NCBI RefSeq assembly: GCF_017876775.1
Contig: NZ_JAGIOP010000002.1
Span: 2,480,001-2,544,000 of the forward strand
Source of the DNA: Mycolicibacterium lutetiense
GTDB lineage: Bacteria > Actinomycetota > Actinomycetes > Mycobacteriales > Mycobacteriaceae
Direction: 5' to 3'
Length of the DNA: 64,000 bases
Part shown: in pieces, positions 17,056 to 27,202 of the stretch
Layout: every line of letters starts with the position of its first letter
How positions within the stretch are numbered: the first letter of the stretch is position 1
Program-made: the position numbers and the translations under genes
The notes under the pieces: model-generated
What the model saw: the letters and a program-made list of their open reading frames with translations, nothing else
Databases searched by the model: none
What the model was told of the DNA's origin: nothing

Positions 17056-18051
17056 TCACTCGTGGTCGGTACCACTCGCGTTGGAATCTTCCAACAGTCG
17101 CTTGAGAACATCGCCCGGGTCACCTTGTCCCGGATTCAACTCGTGCGTGGCCACACCGCCCGATTCGGTAGCGATGCGGTCCGCGCCGACGGTGTCCGGT
17201 GTTGGCTGGCCTTCGGCACCGCCCGAACCCTGACCGTTCTCGCCGGCACTGTCCTGGCCACCTTGACCTGGCTCGCCCTGGCCACTTTGTCCCTGCTGGC
17301 CTTGGCCTTGCTCACCCTGGCCGCCTTGGCCACTCTGGTCCTGACCGCCTTGGCCACTTTGGTCCTGGCCGCCCTGCCCACCTTGGCCACCTTGGCCACC
17401 GCCACCGCCACCGCCACCGCCACCGCCGCCGCCATCACCCTCCGACGGCGGCGGGTCCTTCAACTTGTCCTGGAGTCGCTGTTCGGTTTCGTTGAGGTGC
17501 TTGCGGCGTTCCTCATCGGGCTCGGTGGTCGTATCGAAGCAGCCGCCGGGCGCCTCCTGCGTGACCTTCAGTGCCTCGGTCCACAACGGCTTCGCCTCAT
17601 CCCGGTGCTGGTCGGCGTTCTTGAGATCGCCGAGGGCCTCCAGTACCACTTCGAGGTTGATTCGCACCGGGCATGATCGCTCCTGGCTGACCAGCGACAG
17701 CGACGTCTTGAACTCCGACTCGGCGTCGGCCAGTTTCCCTTCCAGCACGTAGCGGTCGCCGTCGGCGAAATATGGCTTGTACGAGTCGATCACGTTCAGC
17801 GACTTGAGCTTCCGCACGTCGTCGGCCAGGCTGTAGGAGTCGTAGCCGAGGTAGTGGGATCGGGCCGAATTGCCGTAGACCACCATCGCCATCAGTTTGA
17901 CGGCGATCGCCACCAGCACCACCGCAGGCACAACGGAGAACACAATCAGCCGTCGCCGCAGCACTTTCCGGCTCGGTCCCTGCGAGAAGAACGCGCCAAC
18001 CGTCGTGATTACCCACCGGAATGCCGCGACGCCGCGGTCTCTCACCATCAT
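17056..18051 (-). CDS. TPR-like membrane protein with Gly/Gln-rich linker (last gene of MoxR operon)
   Basis: 331-aa protein with one transmembrane helix (about residues 34-58). A helical TPR-like region follows (about 75-190: YFADGDRYVLEGKLADAESEF, then a LGDLKNADQHRDEAKPLWTEAL repeat). Then comes a low-complexity tract from about 205, a run of 13 Gly followed by GQ/GQDQ-rich repeats, and a short charged C-terminus. This is the position and domain type of BatC/TPR proteins in MoxR-VWA operons, which are thought to act as scaffolds in envelope maturation or stress tolerance. It overlaps the preceding VWA gene (ATGA). The poly-Gly tract is encoded by a hexanucleotide repeat. Confidence 0.78.
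   Translation of the reverse strand: MMVRDRGVAAFRWVITTVGAFFSQGPSRKVLRRRLIVFSVVPAVVLVAIAVKLMAMVVYGNSARSHYLGYDSYSLADDVRKLKSLNVIDSYKPYFADGDRYVLEGKLADAESEFKTSLSLVSQERSCPVRINLEVVLEALGDLKNADQHRDEAKPLWTEALKVTQEAPGGCFDTTTEPDEERRKHLNETEQRLQDKLKDPPPSEGDGGGGGGGGGGGGGQGGQGGQGGQDQSGQGGQDQSGQGGQGEQGQGQQGQSGQGEPGQGGQDSAGENGQGSGGAEGQPTPDTVGADRIATESGGVATHELNPGQGDPGDVLKRLLEDSNASGTDHE
17396..17425. repeat. Hexanucleotide microsatellite (CCACCG)x5
   Basis: Five perfect in-frame copies of CCACCG, continued by CCGCCGCC, encode most of the poly-Gly run of the TPR-like protein on the minus strand. Slippage here would alter linker length by two residues per unit without frameshifting. Confidence 0.8.
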
Positions 18052-19103
18052 GCGCCCCGCACCCCGGTCATCCGGGACACCCGGTATTCCCGTGCCATCG
18101 CGAACAGCTCATAGAACATCAACAGCATCGCGATAGCCGTGAAAATCCAATAGAACTCGGTGCGATCCCCCGGCATCGATACTTCCTGCTGTTCCGCCGT
18201 CGATGAATTCTCATCCAGCGGCGGGATGATCTTGGACGTCGAGTCACCGAGTCCGCGATGGAAGTACGGCACATGCAGTTGCTCGGCAACGGTCCGCAGC
18301 GAGGCTTCGTCGAGTGCCGAAAGGAACTCTCCCCCACCACCCGTCGGGTTGGGGAAGTAGGTGATCGCCCCGTTTTCGCCCAGCCGGCTGGCCACCCGAC
18401 CACCCGCGGCCGTGCCGTATCCGAGTACTGCACCGCCGGCCACCAACTCGGCCGGAACGTCGAACGCCGTCGGCGCCCGCTTCGAGACCCCGGCGCCCTC
18501 CCCGAGATAGAAGACCAGGTTGTTCGACCCCGGGTACTGCTGGGCGGCGAGTTCCAGCTGACGCTTGAGTTGCTCATCGGCAGCGCCGACATCGACCTGA
18601 TACACCGAGTCGAAATCCGATTCGTAGGCCGAGTAGTCCTTGAGCAGTGCCCGCAGACTCCAGACGTCATCGGAGAGCGGCCAGTCCGCTCTGGCCTTGG
18701 TGGCGAACGAGGTGATCGAGAAGCGTCCGGACGGGTATTGGTCGACGATCGACTGCATATCGGCTCGGACCCCGGCCATCCGGAACTGGTTGTTGCCGAA
18801 GTCTTCTGCCCGGGAGTTGAGTGATCGGTCGACCACGAAAAACACATTGACGTTGCTGTTGGCTGCATCCGCCGCGGCGGCCTGGCTCACCGCGTGGCTT
18901 TCTCCCTCGATCCCCGGCCGCACCGCCGCCGCGAACAAGCACACGATCACCAGCGTCAACAGGCTCCACCGGATGACGACCTTGCGCTGGCTGCCCTTCC
19001 CTACGACCATGAGCACCCGATACAGCGTGAACATCCGCAACACCAGGGTCAGCGCCACCAGCACGAGGAACACCCACCAGGGCAGGATCGGCTCGAACGT
19101 CAT
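18048..19103 (-). CDS. VWA-like membrane protein of MoxR operon
   Basis: 351-aa BatA/BatB-like protein. It has two N-terminal transmembrane helices (about residues 9-30 and 45-62), a von Willebrand A-like domain (about 83-290) and a C-terminal helix (about 318-338). The metal-site motif that should read DxSxS appears as VVDRSLNS, with Asn where the second Ser is expected, so metal binding may be altered. It overlaps the next gene by ATGA and follows another VWA-like protein. Acts at the membrane, probably as a client or partner of the MoxR ATPase. Confidence 0.8.
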   Translation of the reverse strand: MTFEPILPWWVFLVLVALTLVLRMFTLYRVLMVVGKGSQRKVVIRWSLLTLVIVCLFAAAVRPGIEGESHAVSQAAAADAANSNVNVFFVVDRSLNSRAEDFGNNQFRMAGVRADMQSIVDQYPSGRFSITSFATKARADWPLSDDVWSLRALLKDYSAYESDFDSVYQVDVGAADEQLKRQLELAAQQYPGSNNLVFYLGEGAGVSKRAPTAFDVPAELVAGGAVLGYGTAAGGRVASRLGENGAITYFPNPTGGGGEFLSALDEASLRTVAEQLHVPYFHRGLGDSTSKIIPPLDENSSTAEQQEVSMPGDRTEFYWIFTAIAMLLMFYELFAMAREYRVSRMTGVRGA

Positions 19104-20194
19104 CGCCGCACCCCCGCGAGGCTGATCGAGAAGGCGATCACGATCACCAGTCCGATGGTGAGGATGAGATTGGGACGGTCGCGCACCTGCTCCACCACGA
19201 TCGTCCCGTCCGAACGCGTCAGTGCCGGCGGATGTGTGCGGATGTCGTCGAGGTGGCTGCGCAGCGCCTGGTCCAACGGGGCCTGGGTGTCCTGGCTACT
19301 CTGGCCAGCCCCGCCCTTGCCGCCGTTGCCTCCGTCGGTATCTGCCGTCGCGACATAGCTGATGAATCGCCCGCCGCTGCCGGTGGCGATACCGCTGAGC
19401 CCGCCGCTTGCGTCGAGAGTCGTTGTGGTCAGCACGTTGACCTGGATTCCCGAAGACCGGGCCAGCGCGGCGAGAGCGTCATCGGAGAAGATCGGCGCCT
19501 CCGACCCGCCGGCCGGCCCCATGTAGATCACCGAACGCCGGTTGTCTGATGCTTTCCCCGCTGCGGGAAAACCCTTCATACACATGGCAAGTGCATCGTT
19601 GACCGTCAGCCGGTAGTCCGAGTAGCTGACCGCCCTGCCGAATTCGTGCTGGGCGCGTTGCAGGACGGCGGTGTCCTCGGGCGTGGGGTTCTGGGTGGAC
19701 TTCAGCCGCTCCAGGCCGGCGTACCGGCCGAGTTCGCCCTGCAGGAACGGATAGTCGCGAGTCAGCGGGATCACCCGGTTGGTGCGGGAAGTGAGGCCCA
19801 GGCGTTGCGAGTCGAACGTGGCCGCCTGGCCGCCGAAGTAGGACAGCATCACCGACGCGTCGTGGGAGGCCGGGTCGTCCTGAAGACACAGCATCACATC
19901 CTCGGGATGCGCACGGTTGATCTCAGCGGTGGTGGCCTGCGAGCTGACCGGGCGGGCAGTCGCGACGATGGCGCACAGCAATACTGCGACCGTCGTGGCG
20001 GCGATGGTGGCCAGCAGGATTCGGTAGCGCCGGTACGCCCGCGCATATTCGGGCAGCTCGGTCAGACGACCCACCCAGGCCAGTGGACGCAACCGTCGTG
20101 GTTGCTGGCGCATCGGCCACAGGAATGCGGCCAGCACGATGACGACGAGCGCCGCCAGGCCGGCTATGACGACCCACCACCACCTCAGCTCCAT
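19100..20194 (-). CDS. Degenerate VWA-like membrane protein of MoxR operon
   Basis: 364-aa protein with two N-terminal transmembrane helices (about residues 6-27 and 58-80) and one near the C-terminus (about 343-360). The extracytoplasmic middle part carries VWA-like elements (RSVIYMGPAGGS, a helix DDALAALARSSGIQVNVL, then GSGGRFISY) but no recognisable DxSxS metal motif at all. A Gly-rich stretch ([10 protein letters not shown]) precedes the last helix. It overlaps the downstream VWA gene (ATGA) and overlaps the 3' end of the upstream gene by 10 bases. Confidence 0.75.
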   Translation of the reverse strand: MELRWWWVVIAGLAALVVIVLAAFLWPMRQQPRRLRPLAWVGRLTELPEYARAYRRYRILLATIAATTVAVLLCAIVATARPVSSQATTAEINRAHPEDVMLCLQDDPASHDASVMLSYFGGQAATFDSQRLGLTSRTNRVIPLTRDYPFLQGELGRYAGLERLKSTQNPTPEDTAVLQRAQHEFGRAVSYSDYRLTVNDALAMCMKGFPAAGKASDNRRSVIYMGPAGGSEAPIFSDDALAALARSSGIQVNVLTTTTLDASGGLSGIATGSGGRFISYVATADTDGGNGGKGGAGQSSQDTQAPLDQALRSHLDDIRTHPPALTRSDGTIVVEQVRDRPNLILTIGLVIVIAFSISLAGVRR

Positions 20195-20658
20195 GACAGG
20201 ATCGTGCTCCGCACCTGGGCTGCCGTGGCAGCGACGTCTGGGCTGTCAGCGAGGTCGAATTGTCTTGCGTACAGGGCCGATACCGCGGGTGCCGCCGCCG
20301 CGGCCGGGCTGTCCGCCACCTCGTTCAGCGCCATGTACTGCGCGGCCACGCCGGTCTGGAGGTAGACGAAGTTCCGCAGTATCCGGCTCATCGCGGTGTA
20401 GGCCTGCCGGGATGTCAGCTCGCCGGCCTGGTAGCGGTCGCTGACCCCGCCGATCGCCGCACTGAACTTGCGCCGCAGCACCCGGGCGCTGATGTCGCGG
20501 ATCACCGGGATGGTGCGCAGCCGCGTCACAGGAAGCGTCCACACCAGGACCCCGACGAACCACCCGATGACGCCGAGGACCAGCAGCACACCCAACACCA
20601 GCCATCCCACCGAATACGGCAGCGGTGCCACGATCCATTTCAGATAGTCATTTGCCAC
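20185..20658 (-). CDS. Small membrane protein of MoxR operon
   Basis: 157-aa protein with one strong N-terminal hydrophobic segment (about residues 18-42) and a mainly helical cytoplasmic part with basic residues (RVLRRKF) and an RILRNFVYLQTG helix. Proteins of this size and topology regularly sit between DUF58 and VWA genes (DUF4381-like). It overlaps the DUF58 gene by 11 bases. Function unknown. Confidence 0.72.
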   Translation of the reverse strand: MANDYLKWIVAPLPYSVGWLVLGVLLVLGVIGWFVGVLVWTLPVTRLRTIPVIRDISARVLRRKFSAAIGGVSDRYQAGELTSRQAYTAMSRILRNFVYLQTGVAAQYMALNEVADSPAAAAAPAVSALYARQFDLADSPDVAATAAQVRSTILSWS

Positions 20659-21547
20659 GGCTGGCCTTCTTCAGCATCAGGGTGACGGCCCCGAACAACT
20701 CACCGCTCGCCGACACCCGGGCACACGGGATCGCCGTGGTGTTGACGTAGTCCGCGAATGCGGCCTCCCGATGCGCCTCGGCCCGACGGTATGCCTCCAG
20801 CACCCGGTGGCCCAGGATCTCCTCGCGCAGTAGGGTTCTGCCGCTGTCGACGTCGTACCCCTCGCCGCCGAAGGCCGGTACGCCGATCAGCGGTGCGTCG
20901 CGCACCGTAATCCAATACACATCGTGACGCGCCGCCACTTTGCGGAACTGCTCGGTCAATCCCGCTGAGACATCGGGTTCGTCGGATACGACGAAGACGA
21001 TGTGCCGACGACGGAAGTGCTGCTGCACGTACTCCAGTTGGGTGGAGAGGTCGCTGTGGCCGCTGTCGGCCACGTGGTGGCGGTTGACCCGCTCCAGGAT
21101 GTGCTCGAGATGCGCCTCACCGCGGCGGTTGGGCATATGAGCCGACCCGGTGGCGTCGCCGTACACCAAACCCATTTCGTCGCCCTTGCTGATGGCGATC
21201 AATCCCACCAGGCCAACGGCATTGAGTACCACGCGCTGCTTGACCTCACCGCCCGCAGCCAGCGCGAGCATGTTCCGGCCGAGGTCGGCGACCATCAGGA
21301 CACGCTGCTGCCGGTAGGAGACGAACCGCTTCACCAGCACGTCGGTTGAGCGCGCCGACGCCTTCCAGTCGATGTCGCGGACGTCATCTCCGGGGATGTA
21401 GGGGCGCAGATCGTCGAATTCCAGGCTGCGCCCGTGGAACATCGACCGATGCTCCCCTTCGAGAAGGCCACGGGACACCCCGTTGGGACCCGACAGCCGG
21501 TTACCGGCGAGGGTCTGGGCCTTCACCTCCTGCAGTAGCACTCCCAT
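20648..21547 (-). CDS. DUF58 protein of MoxR operon
   Basis: 299-aa soluble DUF58 protein. The diagnostic block is present: GRSLEFDDLRPYIPGDDVR followed by DIDWKASART-like sequence (here SARST) and LVKRF, then a VWA-like fold (MVADLGRNM in place of the usual Asp motif). DUF58 proteins are the regular partner of MoxR ATPases. It starts 5 bases after the MoxR stop codon. Confidence 0.9.
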   Translation of the reverse strand: MGVLLQEVKAQTLAGNRLSGPNGVSRGLLEGEHRSMFHGRSLEFDDLRPYIPGDDVRDIDWKASARSTDVLVKRFVSYRQQRVLMVADLGRNMLALAAGGEVKQRVVLNAVGLVGLIAISKGDEMGLVYGDATGSAHMPNRRGEAHLEHILERVNRHHVADSGHSDLSTQLEYVQQHFRRRHIVFVVSDEPDVSAGLTEQFRKVAARHDVYWITVRDAPLIGVPAFGGEGYDVDSGRTLLREEILGHRVLEAYRRAEAHREAAFADYVNTTAIPCARVSASGELFGAVTLMLKKASRGK

Positions 21548-21552
21548 AGCGA

Positions 21553-22554
21553 CTACGGAGTACGTACTACCTGAATAATGTTGTCTATCAACACTTCCGG
21601 AGTGACATTCTGCGCAACCGCCTCGAATCCGAGAATCAGTCGATGCCGCAAGATCCGGTGCGCGAGCGCTTTGATGTCATCGGGCAGCACGTGATTGCGC
21701 CCCGACAGTAATGCGAGCGCCCGTGCGGCCTTGCAGAAGGCGATGGTCGCGCGTGGGCTCGCCCCGTACTCGATGAGCCGGGCCAGGTTCGCCGGAAGGT
21801 ATTGCTGCGGAGTACGTGTCACCGCGACGATCTGGGTGATGTAATTGACGATCGCGGGGTCCAGGTACACCCGCCGAGCCACGTCGCGGATGTAGAGGAT
21901 GTCGTCCAGCGAGGCCACCGCCCCGTTCCGGTTGTTTGCATAGACGCCCGCATCGATCCGGAAGATCACCTCCGCCTCTTCACGGGGTGTCGGGTAGGTC
22001 AGGATCTCCTTGAACATGAACCGGTCCATCTGCGCCTCCGGCAGCGGATAGGTTCCCTCCTGGTCGACCGGGTTCTGGGTGGCGAGCACCAGGAACGGCT
22101 CGGGGATCTTGTAGATCTCGCCGGCGATGCTGGTCTGGCGTTCCTCCATCGCCTCCAGCATGGCGCTCTGGGTCTTCGCGCTGGATCGGTTGATCTCGTC
22201 GAGCAGCACGATGTTGGCGTGCACCGGCCCCAGCTGGATGTGGAACGTTCCCTTGGAGGCGTCGAAGATCTGGGTGCCGATGATGTCGCTGGGCAGTAGG
22301 TCAGGAGTGCACTGGATGCGCCGGAAATTGGCCCGTACCGCGTCGGCGACGGCGCGTGCAGCCGTTGTCTTCGCAAGTCCCGGAACACTTTCCAGCAGCA
22401 CGTGACCGCCGGTGAACAGTCCGATCAGCAGACTCTGTTGCAACCCGGCCTGGCCCACCACCTTGGCGGCGAAGGCATTGGACAGCGCACCCACCACGGC
22501 GCGGGCCCGGTCGAGCTCATCCCGGGTCGGCTGGGCTGCCATGGTGACGGTCAT
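21553..22554 (-). CDS. moxR: MoxR-family AAA+ ATPase
   Basis: 333-aa AAA+ chaperone-like ATPase. Walker A lies in SVPGLAKTT, Walker B is VLLDEINRSS, sensor 1 is in LATQNPVDQEG, the YPLPEAQMDRF block is a MoxR hallmark, and the C-terminal lid contains SPRATI. MoxR ATPases remodel VWA-containing partners, five of whose operon mates follow here. Start ATG 22554 gives an ATGA overlap with the preceding gene's stop codon; an in-frame start four codons earlier is less likely. Confidence 0.93.
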   Translation of the reverse strand: MTVTMAAQPTRDELDRARAVVGALSNAFAAKVVGQAGLQQSLLIGLFTGGHVLLESVPGLAKTTAARAVADAVRANFRRIQCTPDLLPSDIIGTQIFDASKGTFHIQLGPVHANIVLLDEINRSSAKTQSAMLEAMEERQTSIAGEIYKIPEPFLVLATQNPVDQEGTYPLPEAQMDRFMFKEILTYPTPREEAEVIFRIDAGVYANNRNGAVASLDDILYIRDVARRVYLDPAIVNYITQIVAVTRTPQQYLPANLARLIEYGASPRATIAFCKAARALALLSGRNHVLPDDIKALAHRILRHRLILGFEAVAQNVTPEVLIDNIIQVVRTP

Positions 22555-23831
22555 CGACCCACCCACTTCACGGCCAGCGGATCCTGGGTCATGTCGATCT
22601 CTCCCATCAGCGGGATCAGCGGGGTGCCCTGCATGGGCGTGCCGTCGGTGCTATTGGCGGTGAGTTTCCACTTCGATGTCCCCATCACCCGGAGCTTCAT
22701 GTCATAGGACATGAAGCTGTACTGCAGGCCGGCCAGATCGGGCGCTTCCCAGTGCGCGGTACCGTCCGCCAACGACGGGTTCGGGACGTTCTGCGGACAT
22801 CCCGGGGGCGAGAGCGCAGTGGACTTCGCGCATTCGGCGACCGCGTCGGCAACGACCTTCTTGGCAGCTTCGGATCCGGCGTCGCTCAATTGCACCTGGA
22901 CACCGGCCGGCATCGCAACGCCCTGGGCTATCAGGGCGTCCAGCAGCACCGGCCGCGCTGACGTCACCGAGAGGTACTTGTTCGACGAGCCCAGGTCCAG
23001 CCACCCCGGAAACACGTAGACCGCGGAGCCGCCCGAAATCGCTTTGCCGAACAGCGATATCGGCGGAGCCGGAAGGGGTTGACCGGTCGCCGGATTGGTG
23101 GTGAGGGTCGACGCGGCGAGGTTGAGCTTGGCGGTCGCGCCGGTCAACTTCCAGCGGCCGTCCTGCTTTTTCACCAGCAGGGTCTGATCGGAGGACTGCT
23201 CACCGAAGTTCGCCACCACATGCACCTGCGCCATGTCGCCGGTCTCGTTGGCGCTGAGGATCCGCACGTTGGTGATGGGCCACTTCGCGACCTGCTGCTT
23301 CAGAACGTCGTCGGTGAGGAAATCCTTCGACGCCGGCTGATCTGATCCGAATGCCAACGCAGCGTTGGCATCTCCCTTCGACAGCGCATCCAGGTAGCCC
23401 TTGACCGCCTCGCTGGCCGTGCTGGCGCCGCCGGCGCCACCACTCGCTCCGCCGCCCGAGAACGACACGACGGCCACCACGATGCCCACGAGCAGGAGCA
23501 CCGCAGCGGTGGCACCGGCCGTGATGAGCAGCGCCTTCTTGTTGCGCCGCGGCTGCGGGGGCCCGGGCTGGAAATTCTGGAAGTCGTGTTGCAGTGGGCC
23601 TTGCCAGCCGGGCTGCGGCGGTGCCGGGTGCCCACCAGGTGCGGGGTGCCCACCAGGTGCGGGCGCGGCATAGTTGGGCGGCGCGGGCGCGGGCCGCGGT
23701 GCAGCGGCCGGCGCAGGTCCGCCCCACTGTGGAGGCGGCGGCGGAGGTGCCTGGCGGTGGCCGGAATTCTGCGGGGTAAATCCGTCGACGGGGTTGGGAC
23801 CCCCGAACGGCGAATGCGGCGGCTGAGTCAC
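22551..23831 (-). CDS. Pro-rich N-terminus, membrane-anchored DUF4878-like protein
   Basis: 426-aa protein. Residues 1-~95 are cytoplasmic, disordered and very Pro/Ala/Gly-rich, including a duplicated PAPGGH. A transmembrane helix follows (about 101-123), then a Gly/Ser spacer and an exported domain. The first part of that domain (ASEAVKGYLDALSKGDANAAL) matches lumazine/NTF2-like DUF4878 proteins; the rest, ending with a Trp-containing beta segment, is unassigned. Starts with GTG and is the first gene of the MoxR operon; the stop overlaps the MoxR start. Confidence 0.75.
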   Translation of the reverse strand: MTQPPHSPFGGPNPVDGFTPQNSGHRQAPPPPPPQWGGPAPAAAPRPAPAPPNYAAPAPGGHPAPGGHPAPPQPGWQGPLQHDFQNFQPGPPQPRRNKKALLITAGATAAVLLLVGIVVAVVSFSGGGASGGAGGASTASEAVKGYLDALSKGDANAALAFGSDQPASKDFLTDDVLKQQVAKWPITNVRILSANETGDMAQVHVVANFGEQSSDQTLLVKKQDGRWKLTGATAKLNLAASTLTTNPATGQPLPAPPISLFGKAISGGSAVYVFPGWLDLGSSNKYLSVTSARPVLLDALIAQGVAMPAGVQVQLSDAGSEAAKKVVADAVAECAKSTALSPPGCPQNVPNPSLADGTAHWEAPDLAGLQYSFMSYDMKLRVMGTSKWKLTANSTDGTPMQGTPLIPLMGEIDMTQDPLAVKWVGR

Positions 23832-23957
23832 GCAGCAAACCCGCTATGGCGACACGTCAACAAATCCGCTCTCCCCCCACGAGCCACGAAAGCTTTCGGC
23901 GCCGACCGTAACACGGGGTTAGCGCCCCTACCTGCGCCGGGTTTGCCGGCCGGGCCG

Positions 23958-24014
23958 CGCCGAGTGGCCAGTTATGTCACACATCTGGCGTGCAGGCGTG
24001 CGATAACTGGCCAT
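23958..24014 (+). repeat. Palindromic intergenic repeat, copy B
   Basis: TGGCCAGTTAT (23965-23975) pairs perfectly with ATAACTGGCCA (24003-24013). The element aligns along its whole length with copy A at 16981-17041, including conserved loop words ATGTCAC, TCTGGC and GCGTGCGA. Some changes keep pairing in the stem (the ATAA/TTAT extension is present only here). It lies between the groEL2 terminator and the first MoxR-operon gene. Confidence 0.75.
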
Positions 24015-24024
24015 TGGACACGAA

Positions 24025-24055
24025 AAGGCCCGGCCTCCGAAGAGAGCCGGGCCTT
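24025..24055 (-). terminator. Intrinsic terminator of groEL2
   Basis: Perfect 10-base stem AAGGCCCGGC / GCCGGGCCTT with an 11-base loop, just past the groEL2 stop codon at 24072. On the groEL2 strand the stem is followed by TTTTC, giving a short U-tract. Confidence 0.8.
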
Positions 24056-24071
24056 CCCGAAATGAGTTGGA

Positions 24072-25739
<1,668 letters not shown>

Positions 25740-25811
25740 TCAGGTTCAGTGCCCGCGACGGACGGCGTGGGTGTGCTCCCGCAGGTGCGGTCCCAGCCTC
25801 ACCGGCCTGAC

Positions 25812-25838
25812 CTAGCACTCACTGATCGAGAGTGCCAA
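25812..25838. promoter_or_regulatory. CIRCE operator 1 (HrcA site)
   Basis: CTAGCACTC, 9-base spacer, GAGTGCCAA. Matches the CIRCE consensus TTAGCACTC-N9-GAGTGCTAA at 16 of 18 positions. Lies upstream of groEL2 and should bind the HrcA repressor. Confidence 0.92.
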
Positions 25839-25846
25839 CTGCATTC

Positions 25847-25873
25847 TTAGCACTCGACCAGGGCGAGTGCAAG
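25847..25873. promoter_or_regulatory. CIRCE operator 2 (HrcA site)
   Basis: TTAGCACTC, 9-base spacer, GAGTGCAAG. A second CIRCE element, its centre 35 bases from the first; the left arm is a perfect consensus, the right arm diverges in its last three bases. Confidence 0.9.
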
Positions 25874-25941
25874 GTTGTTCGCTCGCCGCATACCCATCCG
25901 CGCCATACGTCGGTAGTAATCGGTGACGCCACGCCCCGGAC

Positions 25942-26742
25942 CTACCGCACAGCCTGCCCGGTCGGCGTCACGAACTGCCAGCCCGCGGCCTGCATCGCGG
26001 GGATCGCCTCGGCGAAGCCGGCATGGGTGCCCGATTGCGGGTGGTTCATGTGGGCGATCACGATCGACCCCGGGGACGCATTCATCACGTTGGACCGCAC
26101 GGCGGCGGCCGACGCCGTCGCACCGTTGTCCGCGTTGACGGTGAACCCCAACGGTTGCTCGCCGAGTTCGTGGACGATCTCGACTGCCACGTCGTCATAG
26201 TGCGCGGTACCGGGACGGAACCAGGTCGGGGCCCGGCCGGTCAGCGCAGTCAGCTTTTGATGGTTGCCCCACACCTCACTGACCACTTCATCGGCCGACC
26301 GGGTCCCGGCGATCCCGTAGGCAGACCGACCCGTCACCGACAACGGCACATGACGGGTGCCGTGGTTGCCGATCTCAAACAGTGGGTTGCCGGCCAATTG
26401 CCGCGCCCGGTCCGGATTCCGGTCGATCCACCGCGAGTTGAGCATGAGCACCGCGGGCACACCGTTGCGCTGCAGGGTGTCCAGGAGCGCGTCATCGCAG
26501 GCACCGTCACAGGCATCGAAGGTGAGGGCGATCTGGCGTCCGCCGGCGGCAAGCGAGGTGGCAATTCCGGGCAGCGCCATCCCCCACTGCATGGGAGTAC
26601 GCCTCTTGTTGAGCACCGCGACCGAAGGCGGGTCGACGGTGTTCGGGTCGGCGTGGGCGCTCGGCACCCCGAACCGCCATGCGTAGCCGGCAGCAATCGA
26701 GCCGACGACCGTCGCCGACAGGAATGAACGCCGGGTGATCAC
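25942..26742 (-). CDS. Tat-exported polysaccharide deacetylase-like protein
   Basis: 266-aa NodB-fold protein, predicted to be exported folded. The start GTG 26742 is directly followed by ITRRSFLSA, a twin-arginine signal, with cleavage near SAHA|DP. The catalytic domain has TFDACDGACD, in which the first Asp is the NodB catalytic base, and NHGTRH, the metal-binding His pair. The deacetylated substrate (peptidoglycan, cell-wall glycan or other N-acetyl sugar) is not known. The open frame continues far upstream but that part lacks coding character. Divergent from the giant Gly-rich gene. Confidence 0.82.
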   Translation of the reverse strand: MITRRSFLSATVVGSIAAGYAWRFGVPSAHADPNTVDPPSVAVLNKRRTPMQWGMALPGIATSLAAGGRQIALTFDACDGACDDALLDTLQRNGVPAVLMLNSRWIDRNPDRARQLAGNPLFEIGNHGTRHVPLSVTGRSAYGIAGTRSADEVVSEVWGNHQKLTALTGRAPTWFRPGTAHYDDVAVEIVHELGEQPLGFTVNADNGATASAAAVRSNVMNASPGSIVIAHMNHPQSGTHAGFAEAIPAMQAAGWQFVTPTGQAVR

Positions 26743-27157
26743 CCACCGGACGGTAGGCGCACATGTTGAATGCCAGCCCACCAATCCGCTGTGGGTTGGC
26801 TGCGCAAATTTGCATACAAAGGCGATTCTGGCAACCGGCCCGCGCGGACCTCTGCACCCTGCGCGGCGGCCCTCGATCGCCTGGGCCGGCGATACGGGAT
26901 CGACGCTGTCGTCGTCGACGAAGGTGGCAATACCGAACTTTGCCTGGCCGACACCACCCCCGGAAGGCGGGGACCCGGGCAGCGCCGAGCGAACGCGGAG
27001 CTCATGCGTATTCGGCACGAGATGCCGAGCTGACGCCCAACCGGCTAAATGATTTTGCACGCGAGATGAAAAATCTGGCAAACGTCCGAACCCCGACTGA
27101 TCTGCGCGATTCACCCCTGCACACCCCTTGCATCATGCACAACTACCGCCCGATTGC

Positions 27158-27169
27158 TTGCATATGCAA
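27158..27169. promoter_or_regulatory. 12-base perfect palindrome TTGCATATGCAA
   Basis: Self-complementary site 162-173 bases upstream of the giant Gly-rich gene, 17 bases from the CTGAG direct repeat. A near copy lies 30 bases to the left (27128-27142). Possible operator; no regulator is known. Confidence 0.4.
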
Positions 27170-27185
27170 CAACTGCCAAAAATGG

Positions 27186-27202
27186 CCTGAGAAAAAGCTG
27201 AG
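27186..27202 (+). promoter_or_regulatory. Direct repeat CCTGAG-N5-GCTGAG, response-regulator type box
   Basis: Reads CCTGAGAAAAAGCTGAG, two CTGAG words with an 11-base period. It differs by one base from the 17-base core of the element at 6732-6749 and has the same orientation relative to the downstream gene (27331). OmpR-family binding geometry; MprA is a candidate from memory. Confidence 0.5.
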
